Shown here piece by piece: positions 1 to 7,592 of a stretch of DNA of 12,257 bases (positions are counted from its first letter, which is position 1; each line of letters starts with the position of its first letter). This stretch comes from Larix sibirica. Lineage: Eukaryota > Streptophyta > Pinopsida > Pinales > Pinaceae. The position numbers and the translations under genes were made by a program. Under the pieces are notes generated by a model, which worked only from the letters and a program-made list of their open reading frames with translations, ran no database searches and was not told the origin of the DNA. The stretch covers positions 2,973 through 15,229 of the forward strand of contig NWUY0300066816.1 of the NCBI GenBank assembly GCA_004151065.3, written 5' to 3'.

Positions 1-108
1 AACCAAACCCTATTTATATTTAATGTAAAACTCATCTTTACTTTCACCTTTTATATATATATAATTAGTTTTAAAACTAAATATTTCTTTAAAAAAAGTT
101 GCAATAAC

Positions 109-366
109 CACACCTACACCTACACACCCACACGTACATGTATACCCACACGTACATGTATACCTACACCTACACCTACACACCCACACGTACATGTATA
201 CCTACACCTACACACCCACACCTACACCTACACACCCACACGTACATGTATACCTACACCCACACCTACACCTACCTACACCCCACACCCACACCTATAC
301 ACACACACACCTACACCTACACACCCACACCTAGACCTAGACCTACACCTACACACCCACACCTAC
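109..366. repeat. C/A-rich minisatellite of CACCTA-like hexamers
   Basis: The plus strand is almost free of G and is built from CACCTA and CACCCA hexamers in irregular order. Embedded in it are four copies of the block CACGTACATGTATA, at 131-144, 149-162, 187-200 and 239-252, each centred on the 8-bp palindrome TACATGTA. The spacing between copies is uneven (18, 38 and 52 bp), so this is a variable compound minisatellite, not a regular array. The strand bias makes the other strand G/T-rich. It is not a canonical plant telomere repeat (TTTAGGG). The long open frames it allows (Thr/His/Tyr/Pro-rich) are a by-product of composition and not genes. Confidence 0.93.
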
Positions 367-367
367 C

Positions 368-788
368 AAATTAGTGTTCGTAAAATTGATACCGACCAAC
401 CCTTCCAATTAAGGATTGACATAGACCTTACTTAGGCGGAGTTAAAATAGACCTTTCAAACTTTCGATCTTGTCGCTTGAAATTACGAACCTTGCTTTTC
501 TTGACGTGGGTTGTTGGCATGAGACATACTTGGTCTCAACTACGTAAGAAGTTTGAAACTTTTAATTTTGTGGCTGAAAAATATGCACCTTCTTGTTTTT
601 TCCAATGTGGTCAACTTTATATAGATCTCAAAAGGGCATATACTTTACAAATCCCCACGTTGTGCATTGAGCCTTAGGTTGATTGTGTTTATTTTGCATG
701 TATTCAATGTCTTTCGGGTAACGCTAAGTTGAGGGATTTGCCTCCTAAAAGTTCCACTTAAAGTTGTATAACAATATTACTTTGGCTT
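368..788. other. Unassigned stretch, no supported gene
   Basis: An open frame of about 66 codons exists on the plus strand around 477-677, but it opens at TTG, has no recognisable motif and is within chance length for such DNA. I see no repeats, LTR ends or RNA genes. This is probably old decayed intergenic sequence. Confidence 0.5.
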
Positions 789-885
789 GTGATTAGTTTC
801 AATTTTAATAGGTGTTCAATGTTTATATTTTTATGTGATTAGTTTCAATTTTAATAGGTGTTCAATGTTTATATTTTTATGTGAT
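789..885. repeat. Perfect 46-bp tandem duplication
   Basis: Two 46-bp units, 789-834 and 835-880, are identical and are followed by the first 5 bp of a third (GTGAT, 881-885). The unit is AT-rich and noncoding, beginning GTGATTAG. The perfect identity, against the heavily mutated repeats elsewhere in the window, points to a recent slippage or duplication event, or to an assembly artefact. Confidence 0.97.
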
Positions 886-1394
886 GTATGTGTTTGATCT
901 TATTTAATTAAGAGTAGCGAGGGATTTTTAAAATATGTTTTAGGATAATGGAGTATATGAAATTTATATTTGGTTGCTCATATATATCTATCTATTAGGA
1001 AGTGTTTTAAGCCGTTCATCTTTATGTCATATTTATATGTGATTAACTCAATGCCATATATCTTGCAACTATAATATATCGTCTTTTTGAAGTTCCTCTT
1101 ACCTTGATCTAAACATGGGCCATCACTAAGATGTCTAGCACTTAAGGGGGTACATTAGGTTCCTTCTGCCTTTGGTCTCTAAATTTTTGTTGCTAGTTTG
1201 ACTCACTTTGATCCCATGGGGCATTCTGTAATGTTATGGGTCTAGTTAGGGGTGTAAACCCCCCCGGTGGGTTCCATGGTTACGTAGGATGTCTTAGTCC
1301 ATTGCTGCCCAAACATGTTTGCAATTTGTTATTTATAGAGTCAATTTGAGTCAAACTCCAAAACCCCACATGATCTTTTGGCACTAAGTACACA
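886..1394. other. Unassigned AT-rich stretch
   Basis: No coding, RNA or repeat feature could be supported. There is a small GC-rich inverted repeat near 1256-1273 (AACCC and GGGTT arms), too short to interpret. The stretch leads directly into the foldback element. Confidence 0.5.
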
Positions 1395-1727
1395 ACACGT
1401 GTAACATATATTATATGTGTTTATTATCAAGTAAAAACAACAACAACAACAAAAATAATTAAACGGATTTGTAAGAGGATATGACTCCAATCAGTGCCCA
1501 AACCAAATAAATATCGACCACCATTTTGTGTCTATATATATATATGTATATGTATGTATATATATGTTTTATTGAATAGATGATAAAATTACAAAATGGT
1601 GGCTCGTATTTATTTGGTTTGGGCACCGATAGGAGGAGTCACGTCCTCTTACAAAATGATTTAATTATTATTATTATTATTATTTTTCTTGATAATAAAC
1701 ACATATAATATGTGTAATAATGAACAC
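1395..1727. mobile_element. Foldback/MITE-like element with long terminal inverted repeats
   Basis: The left arm (about 1395-1529) and right arm (about 1592-1727) are imperfect reverse complements over nearly their whole length, about 135 nt each. Shared landmarks include CCAAACCAAATAAATA, GTAAGAGGA, ATGTGTTTATTATCAAG and CCACCATTTTG. The arms enclose about 62 bp of TA/TG-rich sequence that can itself pair. Each arm has a trinucleotide run at the matching position, AAC repeats at about 1438-1452 on the left and TTA repeats at about 1665-1682 on the right, so these expanded independently. There is no transposase, so the element is non-autonomous. A target-site duplication could not be fixed, and the family (Mutator-like, hAT-like or other) is left open. 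A transcript would form one long hairpin. Confidence 0.85.
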
Positions 1728-1750
1728 ATTCTATCTAAAATATGTGATGA

Positions 1751-1975
1751 ATGAGTGTTGTCTTGGTGAGGGCACACAACCACTACAAAAGAGGCCAACT
1801 AGAGGAGGGATTGGAACATGTTGATAGCTCAATGTTGGAATGCCCAGACTTAGTGTTAAAAAAAAGATGAAAATAGTTGCATATGTTACTTGGTCTTCAA
1901 ATGGATCCAAAACACAATCATCACAATATATGAACGCTCCACATTGTAGTAATGAGTTGTGGTTGAGCATGGGAG
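1751..1975 (+). pseudogene. Decayed TPR-protein fragment, possibly O-GlcNAc-transferase (SEC)-like
   Basis: From about 1769 the plus-strand frame reads RAHNHYKRGQLEEGLEH. This matches the helix A/B pattern of a tetratricopeptide repeat, and in particular the AH..YK.G...ALEH start of the N-terminal TPRs of plant O-GlcNAc transferases. The frame stops at 1868-1870. About 111 nt after the LEH codons, where the next such repeat should carry its NEEAL-type helix, the DNA around 1930-1945 can be read as NER.LHIV after small indels. It is followed by a stretch resembling LSMGETIW. The agreement in spacing supports decay of consecutive TPRs. The fragment is short, lacks the catalytic domain, has several stops and lies just right of the foldback element. 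The TPR reading is fairly likely; the SEC assignment is an inference from memory of the family. Confidence 0.4.
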
Positions 1976-2031
1976 AAACTATATGGCCATAGATCATTAA
2001 TGTATATCTATACTAGACATAGGTCCCCCAC

Positions 2032-2048
2032 TGATGATGATGATGATG
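2032..2048. repeat. (TGA)n microsatellite
   Basis: Five and a half uninterrupted TGA repeats. No coding context is evident. Confidence 0.9.
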
Positions 2049-2072
2049 GGTACCAATGTACTAAGTATGAAC

Positions 2073-2276
2073 CATAAATGGGATCCCCATTCTAGTAGAT
2101 CATGACATGTTTCTTTAAAGTGTGAGAAGGATGAAGTCATCCAAATCCCAGAACTTGTTACTATGTGATGAGTCAAGGATCAATATCTCCTCCTATTCCA
2201 TGTGTTTGTTCCTTTCTATTAATGTGCATGATTCAGTGTCATAAATGGAATCCCCATCCTATTATATCATGACAGG
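2073..2276. repeat. Pair of diverged 37-bp direct repeats
   Basis: Copy 1 is at 2073-2109 and copy 2 at 2240-2276. Both run from CATAAATGG through ATCCCCAT to ATCATGAC and differ at about six positions. They lie in the same orientation with a start-to-start distance of 167 bp. The intervening DNA is not recognisably repeated, so this could be an old segmental duplication or fragments of one interspersed family. Confidence 0.75.
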
Positions 2277-3197
2277 CTTGAATGTAAACGATTTGTATAA
2301 GTACAAATCAACAATGAATCCAAATTGTAGTATTACCTTTCAGAGGAAAGTCATTTGAAGTTTCACCCTTGCTTTTAAGAAGCAGAAGAATTGAAATCAG
2401 AGGCTATATCTATAAACATATTGATATATCCTTGTTTTGGTGTATAACGAAACACGAGAATATTTTTTAATCCCAGTGTGATCCTTCATTCGGTGCACAC
2501 TGTAAATATGACTTCACTTAACAGTCATTTCTATCCTCAAGTTACAATAGGTGTTTATCTAATAGTTCATTAATGAACCATAGCATTAGTTATTTCAGAA
2601 TTTCTTCTTATTTTATAGATTTTGTTTTTGTAATAAGTGCTAATGCATGCTTAGCACATTTCTAGTTCCAATGAAATATTGTGCCAAAAGAGTCAAACTT
2701 TGAAGTCATTCCTTCTATATCCACTTGAACACAACTGCATCAATACAACTACACATTTTCTCATGCCATGATCAAACATTGTTAAAAAAAAGGATTAATG
2801 GTTTTTGAAGATTTTGATTGGAAGAGCAAGTTTGGATTTCACATGTATTGATAAAGGGAATGACTAGATGTTGGTTCATGGGCCCAATCATGTTGCATTG
2901 TATTATATTAGTTTGTTTATACTCTATTTGGATGATAAGATATAATGCGTTCTTCAAAATCACAATTTTCTTTACATTCTTTTCGTGGGTTGTGGTATGC
3001 TGAACTTAAGGCCCAGTTTTCAACCAAGTGCAGTCTCATCATAAAAGATTCCAAGATTTGTGATCTTTGGACTTATCCTTTAGATATGTGCATTAATTTT
3101 GTACTTCGTAAAAGCATTTTTCCAAAAAAAAGTTAGATAAAGGAAACTCAAATATGCAATCGTTGACTAAAGCCCTTTTGAGATGATTCGGATCTCA
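2277..3197. other. Unassigned AT-rich stretch left of the LTR element
   Basis: Several open frames of about 60 codons occur on both strands between 2772 and 3136. None has a recognisable domain, and they overlap each other in conflicting frames. No LTR end, PBS, hairpin or RNA gene is evident. Confidence 0.5.
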
Positions 3198-3439
3198 TGC
3201 ATTCAAGAAGAGAATACTACACACACATGACCATCAAGAAAAAATATGGGAAAATGACTCCAAATCTAATGTTATTCATGTAGTTAATGGGTATTTATAC
3301 ATTATAGAGATGGTTTCCGCTCCAACTAATCACTCGTTAAGATATCTTTACTTTATGATGTAGATATTTATGTTATTTACATTGTAATATTACATATGTA
3401 TGATGAAATACATGTGGGGCCTAAGAGGTCCCCTCAACA
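3198..3439 (-). repeat. 3' LTR of the minus-strand element
   Basis: On the minus strand it begins TGTTGAGGGGACC, directly after the polypurine tract, and aligns with 5931-6175 along most of its length. The best-conserved block is a stretch of about 30 nt around the TATA box, identical in both copies. Similarity weakens below about 3245, so the end near 3198 is tentative. By eye the two LTRs differ by many substitutions and indels, so the insertion is old. Confidence 0.85.
3292..3299 (-). promoter_or_regulatory. TATA box in the 3' LTR
   Basis: Minus-strand TATAAATA, about 140 nt downstream of the LTR start, inside a block identical between the two LTRs. This is the expected place for the U3 promoter of a small LTR. 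Confidence 0.65.
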
Positions 3440-3452
3440 TCTCCCCCACCCC
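3440..3452 (-). other. Polypurine tract
   Basis: Minus strand GGGGTGGGGGAGA, abutting the TGTTGAGGGG start of the 3' LTR. It is the standard plus-strand primer position of LTR retrotransposons and the best evidence for the element's direction. Confidence 0.85.
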
Positions 3453-4082
3453 AAAACTCTTCTTTGTCTGGAAGAGAATAAAGAAATGTGCAGAAACATC
3501 CTGGGTCTCTACTCTTGCCGAAGTAGTTCTCACTGTGCATCAACTATGCATACCGGTCTGCATAGGTAAGTCAACCACAATAGCTGCCAGCTAGATAGGA
3601 AGATACATGTGTACAAGGCCCTACAATGACTTGTTACTCTACAACATCCGACTTCAATCTGTTAGTGATTAGTCGAAGTCTCACCATCTCTCTCAGGGGA
3701 TCAACTATCCCTTGCCCCTAGGAGGTCTTTTGGTTTAAAGGCTTACCCTTTGATCATCTGGTCAAATTTCCATCGACTTGGGAATAGGTCTTTTGGATCT
3801 TCAATTTTTTGCACCATTTCTCTGCCTTTTAGCTTCTGAGGTCACAACCCAAGGATTGCTTTGCAATTCTGCACCTGGGGGCTCACCTTCAATTGTTCTT
3901 TGATCATCATCTTTGCATTAAGCTCTTTTTGTGCATTTGTTTGATGTCTTTTGCTTGAATGCCTTTGTCTTCTTCTGTCATGAGAATATATAATGCCTGT
4001 AATTTCTTATGATGTCCACTCAGTTGCGTGACCATGTAACTACTCTGCTAGTTGTTGACAATTTTGGACTTGACTTAAAATA

Positions 4083-4727
4083 TCGACTTACAAATGAACT
4101 AGTCAACTAAACTTGGACTGAGTCGGCTAGTAACCAACTTGAATTACAATGACAAAGAAAATCATCATCTTCCACAAAGACACACATTTCATCCCCTGTG
4201 TACTTTAATCAACTTCAAATATTACGAACAGAGTCACATCAACATTAGTAACTCAATCGACTCAAGACCCATCAACATTAGTGACTTAATCGACTCAAGA
4301 CCCATCAACATGACTCCAGTTTCATTTGACTTATGGACACATATATTCGACTTAATATTTTAAATCGACCACATTGAGAGGGATCAACCACAATGCAAAT
4401 ATTGAACAAGGAATAACATCGACAACATATGTTTGTTTGGATTAAAAATAAAGTGACTCGTCGACCGACCATAATACACAAAGTAGTATCAACCATATCT
4501 GACATCGACCATTTTTAAACATCGACCAAGCTTAAAATTAGTGTCGACCAAAATCATATCAACCAGTTAATATTGATCATATACGTGAGCAATGCGTCGA
4601 CTAAAATCATAACTAATAAAAGATCCTTATACTAGTATAATGAGCAAAAACTAACTTATCAATCCGTTGCAATGGTCAATAGGTTAGTAAGTGTTGAAAC
4701 GATAAGTATTGTTGTCAACAGGTCGAC
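4083..4727. repeat. Cluster of TCGAC words
   Basis: The 5-mer TCGAC occurs 12 times, starting at 4083, 4257, 4290, 4347, 4365, 4419, 4461, 4505, 4522, 4544, 4597 and 4723. I found about six more in the remaining 11.6 kb. Several extend to TCGACCA (4365, 4505, 4522, 4544), and related TCAACCA copies sit at 4384, 4489 and 4559. Spacing is irregular, mostly 17-55 bp. It looks like a degenerate short-motif array inside the LTR element, possibly the residue of a decayed tandem repeat. Confidence 0.8.
4237..4311. repeat. 33-bp tandem repeat, two copies plus a partial third
   Basis: Units 4237-4269 and 4270-4302 begin CATCAACATTAGT and end CTCAAGACC, with only two differences. A third copy starts at 4303 (CATCAACAT) and breaks off. 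Each full unit contributes one TCGAC word to the wider cluster. Confidence 0.93.
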
Positions 4728-5007
4728 GGCAGACCAAAACTACTCGTGGATAATACCGACAGATCCCCTGAATATGGTCTGCACTGCAGTAATTTTGCAG
4801 TAATTTTTGACCCTTGCTGTTTTGGATGATGAACTTGTTTTCATTGGGTTGAAGAGGTTCATTATACAATCTAGTAGGGAGATATGTAATTCCTTCTGTG
4901 CTCATTATTGAGTTAAAGTTTATCATTTTTTTAAAAAAATATAAAAAATTATAAAATATAACATGTCTGCTCAAATTAGATTTAAAATATTNTATAAAAC
5001 TACACAA
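4684..5007 (-). other. Unassigned 107-codon open stretch
   Basis: A stop-free minus-strand frame that opens at TTG and includes the undetermined base at 4992. Its central part (residues about 35-100: STEGITYLPTR, then YNEPLQPNE, then YYPRVVLVCRRP) looks less biased than random AT-rich translation, but I do not recognise a family. It lies in the sense orientation of the LTR element that contains it, so it could be a remnant of an element-encoded protein. Chance is also possible at this length. Confidence 0.2.
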
Positions 5008-5930
5008 ATTAGATAAATTAAAATAGTTTTTTTACATTTACACTCTAAAAAGGGATTTGCACCTGGAAAGATTTGATCTCTCTGAAAGCTTGATAGATCC
5101 TTTTAAAATGGATCTATACTAATTTAATACACAATCATCCTTAAGATAGATAATCAATAACTGAGCCACGGATCTCTGGATAACTCCGCCATACATATCA
5201 CAGAGAAAATTAAAGTGTCTTGTACAGAAATATAATGGCGTGGAGGAGATTGCTGGTCAATCTTAGGTAATCGATGGTCAATTATGTGCTTTAAGTCGAC
5301 AGTCAGTTTTGTTTCTAACCACCAAATCAAAATAAATAGAATTCTATGGTGATACGTACTAAATGCTCAACGCAACTTTGTACTGAGTGTATTATGCTAT
5401 AGTGCGTTAATTAGAAATAGTATTGATGGTTGGTGATTGTAGTGAATGGTTGACCAACGGCTCATTATAGCCAATATATAGTTTGCCAATGTATTAAACA
5501 ATTGAAAATCATAAAAGAATAACGATATCTTATCTTTTTTTTTTGTTCTTGCTCACTTACAAACTTTCAGGAGCACCTTACACATTTTTCAATCCACGAG
5601 CTTTCACATTTTCCACATTCTTCACAATAGCACTGATAATATCCTTGTAATCTAGAGTCAATTAGCATCAGACTTCTCTGGTTATGGCGATGGGCATTCT
5701 TTAATGATTAGGATCATTTTCAACGACACATCTCCCACAACATTTCTAATAGATCTTCTATTTGCAGGTCGTACGTAGACTTTTCAACCAATGTGCATCA
5801 ACAAAGGAGCACATCTAACATTTTTAGTGTTTCTTTCTTTTTGCAGGTTTCTTGATTTTTTCCTCGAACATGTTCGGCCACCATACATTTATTGCTATTG
5901 TCACCCATACCAGATGAAGGATGGCAACAA

Positions 5931-6175
5931 TGCCACTGTTAAGAATAGAACCGTCATGACAAAATATGGGAAAAGGACGTCCAAATCCAATGTATTCATG
6001 TAGTTAATGGGTATTTATACATTGTAAGGATGGTTGGAGTGGTTGCACCTGTTCCAACTAATCATTCGTTAAGATATTTTAACTTTATGATGTGGATATT
6101 TATGCTTGTTACATTAAAATATTATATTATGTATGTATGATGACATACACGTGGCCCTATAAGGTCCCCTCAATA
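5931..6175 (-). repeat. 5' LTR of the minus-strand element
   Basis: This is the counterpart of 3198-3439. Its minus-strand start is TATTGAGGGGACC, so the canonical TG has mutated to TA. It contains a roughly 20-bp segment (about 6032-6050) absent from the other LTR. The low-coordinate edge near 5931 is tentative. Confidence 0.83.
6012..6019 (-). promoter_or_regulatory. TATA box in the 5' LTR
   Basis: Minus-strand TATAAATA within the same block of about 30 nt that is identical in both LTRs. In this LTR it would have driven transcription of the element. Present activity is unknown. Confidence 0.65.
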
Positions 6176-6509
6176 GACCTTAAGAAAAATTGGATTGGAT
6201 AATGATAGAGTGTTCTATTATCCAAGAAAGTTGAAAATTTATCAAGAAAGACTCTTGACAAACATTTTGTGAACCCTTTAAAAAGGCCTTAGAATTTGAG
6301 TGTAATGGATTACAATGGAAAGATGGACTCATGACTCTAATATGAGGTAGGCTGGTCCTTTCAATGTGGCACATGTGTTATTACATATGCATCATTAATC
6401 TATCAAGCTGTCACGTTAATGATTCACTATAGGTATTAGCATATAATTTGGACCCCTAGCCATGTAAATTCTTTATAAGGCATTTGTGAAATTCCTTTGA
6501 ACATCCATA
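6176..6509. other. Unassigned stretch between the LTR element and the MDN1 fragment
   Basis: No motif, repeat or RNA gene was recognised. A 64-codon minus-strand frame at 6180-6374 has no family signature. The right end may include the tail of the MDN1 homology, or intron-like sequence, that I cannot trace. Confidence 0.45.
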
Positions 6510-7375
6510 GCATTTTAACTACAATAGAGGCACAAATACAAATCTTCATTGGTAACCACCATGCCTCTTTATGTAGCAGGTATAGACTCTCCACGATGGT
6601 ATGTGTAATTTTTTTGCCTTCCAATTAAGAAGAAAGAATAGAAACAATGTCGTTGGTGCCTTGTCAATATCTTCAAACACAACCCAAAATCCTTTGACCA
6701 CCACCTGAGTAAGAGAACCGGGATTCCACTTGATTTCTCCAGGAAATTCAGTACAATCAAAACTTCCAATGAATGTTTTGTTGTCCATTTGATCGTCCAA
6801 ATGTATGAGCAAGACATCGAAATTTCCAGTAATCTGGGCCAATTCATTTATCAACATTGTCCTTCCAGCTCCTGTGGAACCTTCCAAAAGGACAGGCTGG
6901 ACATGACTGACTGCTGAGACAATTGATTTCAATCTCTCTTTTATGTTCAGTGTCATCACAAAGGGGCTTGTTAGATTTAGGACCTTTACTTTGCCAGCTT
7001 TTTCCAACTGGAAGCTCAATACCACAAATCTCCAAATGAGAAGCAAGTCCGGACCATGAATTTTTGTTGATTTAACCATATCCTTATCACATTCCACAAA
7101 ATAACTTGCGTTACTGTTAAGTATATCATCATTTTTGAATTATTTTGATTCTAAATACCATCCAGCCTTCTCCAAGGCAACATCTAGACAAAATTCCTCC
7201 CACTGTAGCAAACATTCAAAAGCCATTTCTTCCAATAGACCGGATAGTTTATAGCCCAGAATCCAATTCGTCTCATCACTCATTATCAGTACTACTGAAA
7301 GTACTTGAACCGCACACCATTGAATATCATAAGTTATTTCTGAATTTATTGTAACTAGGACGTGCTAGGTTTCCT
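6510..7375 (-). pseudogene. MDN1: Midasin (MDN1/Rea1) fragment: pre-AAA1 region and AAA1 P-loop module
   Basis: Midasin is the huge dynein-like AAA ATPase that strips assembly factors from pre-60S ribosomes. Read on the minus strand, 7345 to 7143 gives a pre-AAA1 segment (DIQWCAVQVLSVVL, then LLQWEEFCLDVALEKAGWYL) typical of plant MDN1. A TAA stop at 7140-7142 follows in frame. The frame then reopens to AAA1: QPVLLEG, Walker A GSTGAGRT at 6858-6881, IHLDDQMDNKT, FPGEIKWNPGSLTQ and Walker B WVVFEDIDKAP. The Walker A lysine is arginine (AGG, 6861-6863). A frameshift lies near 7030-6990, where CGIELPVGK is in another frame. More follow near 6640-6520, where RQKNY, HRGESIPAT and a TNE..L.ASI-like end lie in three frames. 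The family protein has more than 5,000 residues; only about 270 are represented. No intron is obvious over about 830 bp. This is clearly a pseudogene or relic. The MDN1 identity is strong. Confidence 0.9.
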
Positions 7376-7438
7376 TCACCGTCAAATGAACACTTCTGTA
7401 GATTGGCATATAACTTATGTTTCCACAAGGTGTTGAAC
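7376..7438 (-). pseudogene. Ty3/gypsy reverse transcriptase, downstream piece of the older element
   Basis: Minus-strand reading gives FNTLWKHKLYANLQKCSF, the segment that follows YxDD and 'HLKHIQQV' in Ty3/gypsy RT (usual form L..HKLYANL.KC.F). It is the direct continuation of the RT piece that ends at 10506, so the intervening 3 kb is a later insertion. RT homology stops at about 7376 and MDN1-type sequence starts within a few tens of bases, leaving out the remaining RT, RNase H and integrase. Confidence 0.9.
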
Positions 7439-7570
7439 TGTAATGTCCTTTCCTTTCAGTAGGTGGCAACCCCACACTTACTCGTCCATTGGCAGCTGAA
7501 GTGCATGGGAAACCGACTCGAGCATGAGGTGGATTGGTGCATTTGGGCACTTCCAAGAAAACACAAGGTT
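7439..7570 (+). repeat. Truncated 5' LTR
   Basis: Aligns with the first 130 bp or so of the 3' LTR (9405-9535), with roughly three-quarters identity by eye and mostly transition differences. Shared landmarks are TGTAATGTCCTTTCC, CAACCCCACAC, ATGAGGTGGATTGG and CATTTGGGCACTT. The remaining 970 bp or so of the LTR, the PBS and gag are missing, so an internal deletion joins LTR sequence almost directly to the protease. Confidence 0.85.
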
Positions 7571-7592
7571 GTAGGAAACTTCAAAGGGAACG

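Larger units (their letters stand above)
3453..5930 (-). other. Interior of the minus-strand LTR element, no intact genes
   Basis: Read on the minus strand, about 4000 down to 3650 has short Lys/Gln/Glu-rich open stretches in shifting frames, possibly a ruined gag, but no motif confirms it. The middle (about 4080-4730) holds short repeats listed separately. A run of 107 codons free of stops lies at 4684-5007. The sequence from 5010 to 5900 shows only AT-rich noncoding sequence, including a small palindrome near 5092-5115 (TAGATCC and GGATCTA arms). One base is undetermined at 4992. Confidence 0.6.
3198..6175 (-). mobile_element. Minus-strand LTR retrotransposon lacking recognisable gag-pol
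   Basis: Two direct copies of a sequence of about 245 bp (3198-3439 and 5931-6175) flank about 2.5 kb. Orientation is set by the polypurine tract, which on the minus strand immediately precedes the copy at 3439 (GGGGTGGGGGAGA then TGTTGAGGGG). The lower-coordinate copy is therefore the 3' LTR and the element reads right to left. A possible degenerate primer-binding site on the minus strand is TGGTATGGGTGA near 5904-5915, which matches 8 of 12 positions of the plant initiator-Met type TGGTATCAGAGC, but it is offset from the presumed LTR end. I find no protease, RT, RNase H or integrase motif inside, so this is a non-autonomous (LARD-like) or internally deleted element. Flanking 5-mers do not match, so no target-site duplication is claimed and the low-coordinate LTR edges may be off by tens of bases. 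Confidence 0.82.

Noticed and set aside
109-366. Interstitial telomere repeat
   Set aside because: The unit is CACCTA/CACCCA, not CCCTAAA or another known plant telomere repeat.
10-374. Open frames on both strands through the minisatellite (Thr/His/Tyr/Pro-rich or Cys/Val/Arg-rich)
   Set aside because: They arise from the near absence of G on one strand and the short repeat unit. There is no independent sign of a gene.
1731-1997. 88-codon minus-strand open frame
   Set aside because: The opposite strand carries the more convincing TPR-like reading. This frame has no recognisable motif.
2772-3136. Cluster of ~60-codon open frames on both strands
   Set aside because: They conflict in frame, are at chance length and have no motif or homology signal.
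5045-5175. tRNA or tRNA-derived SINE on the minus strand (GGCTCAGTT box-A-like and AGGTGCAAATCCC box-B-like)
   Set aside because: The two boxes are about 110 nt apart, no cloverleaf or acceptor stem could be formed, and there is no poly-A or T tail or duplication. A chance resemblance is more likely.
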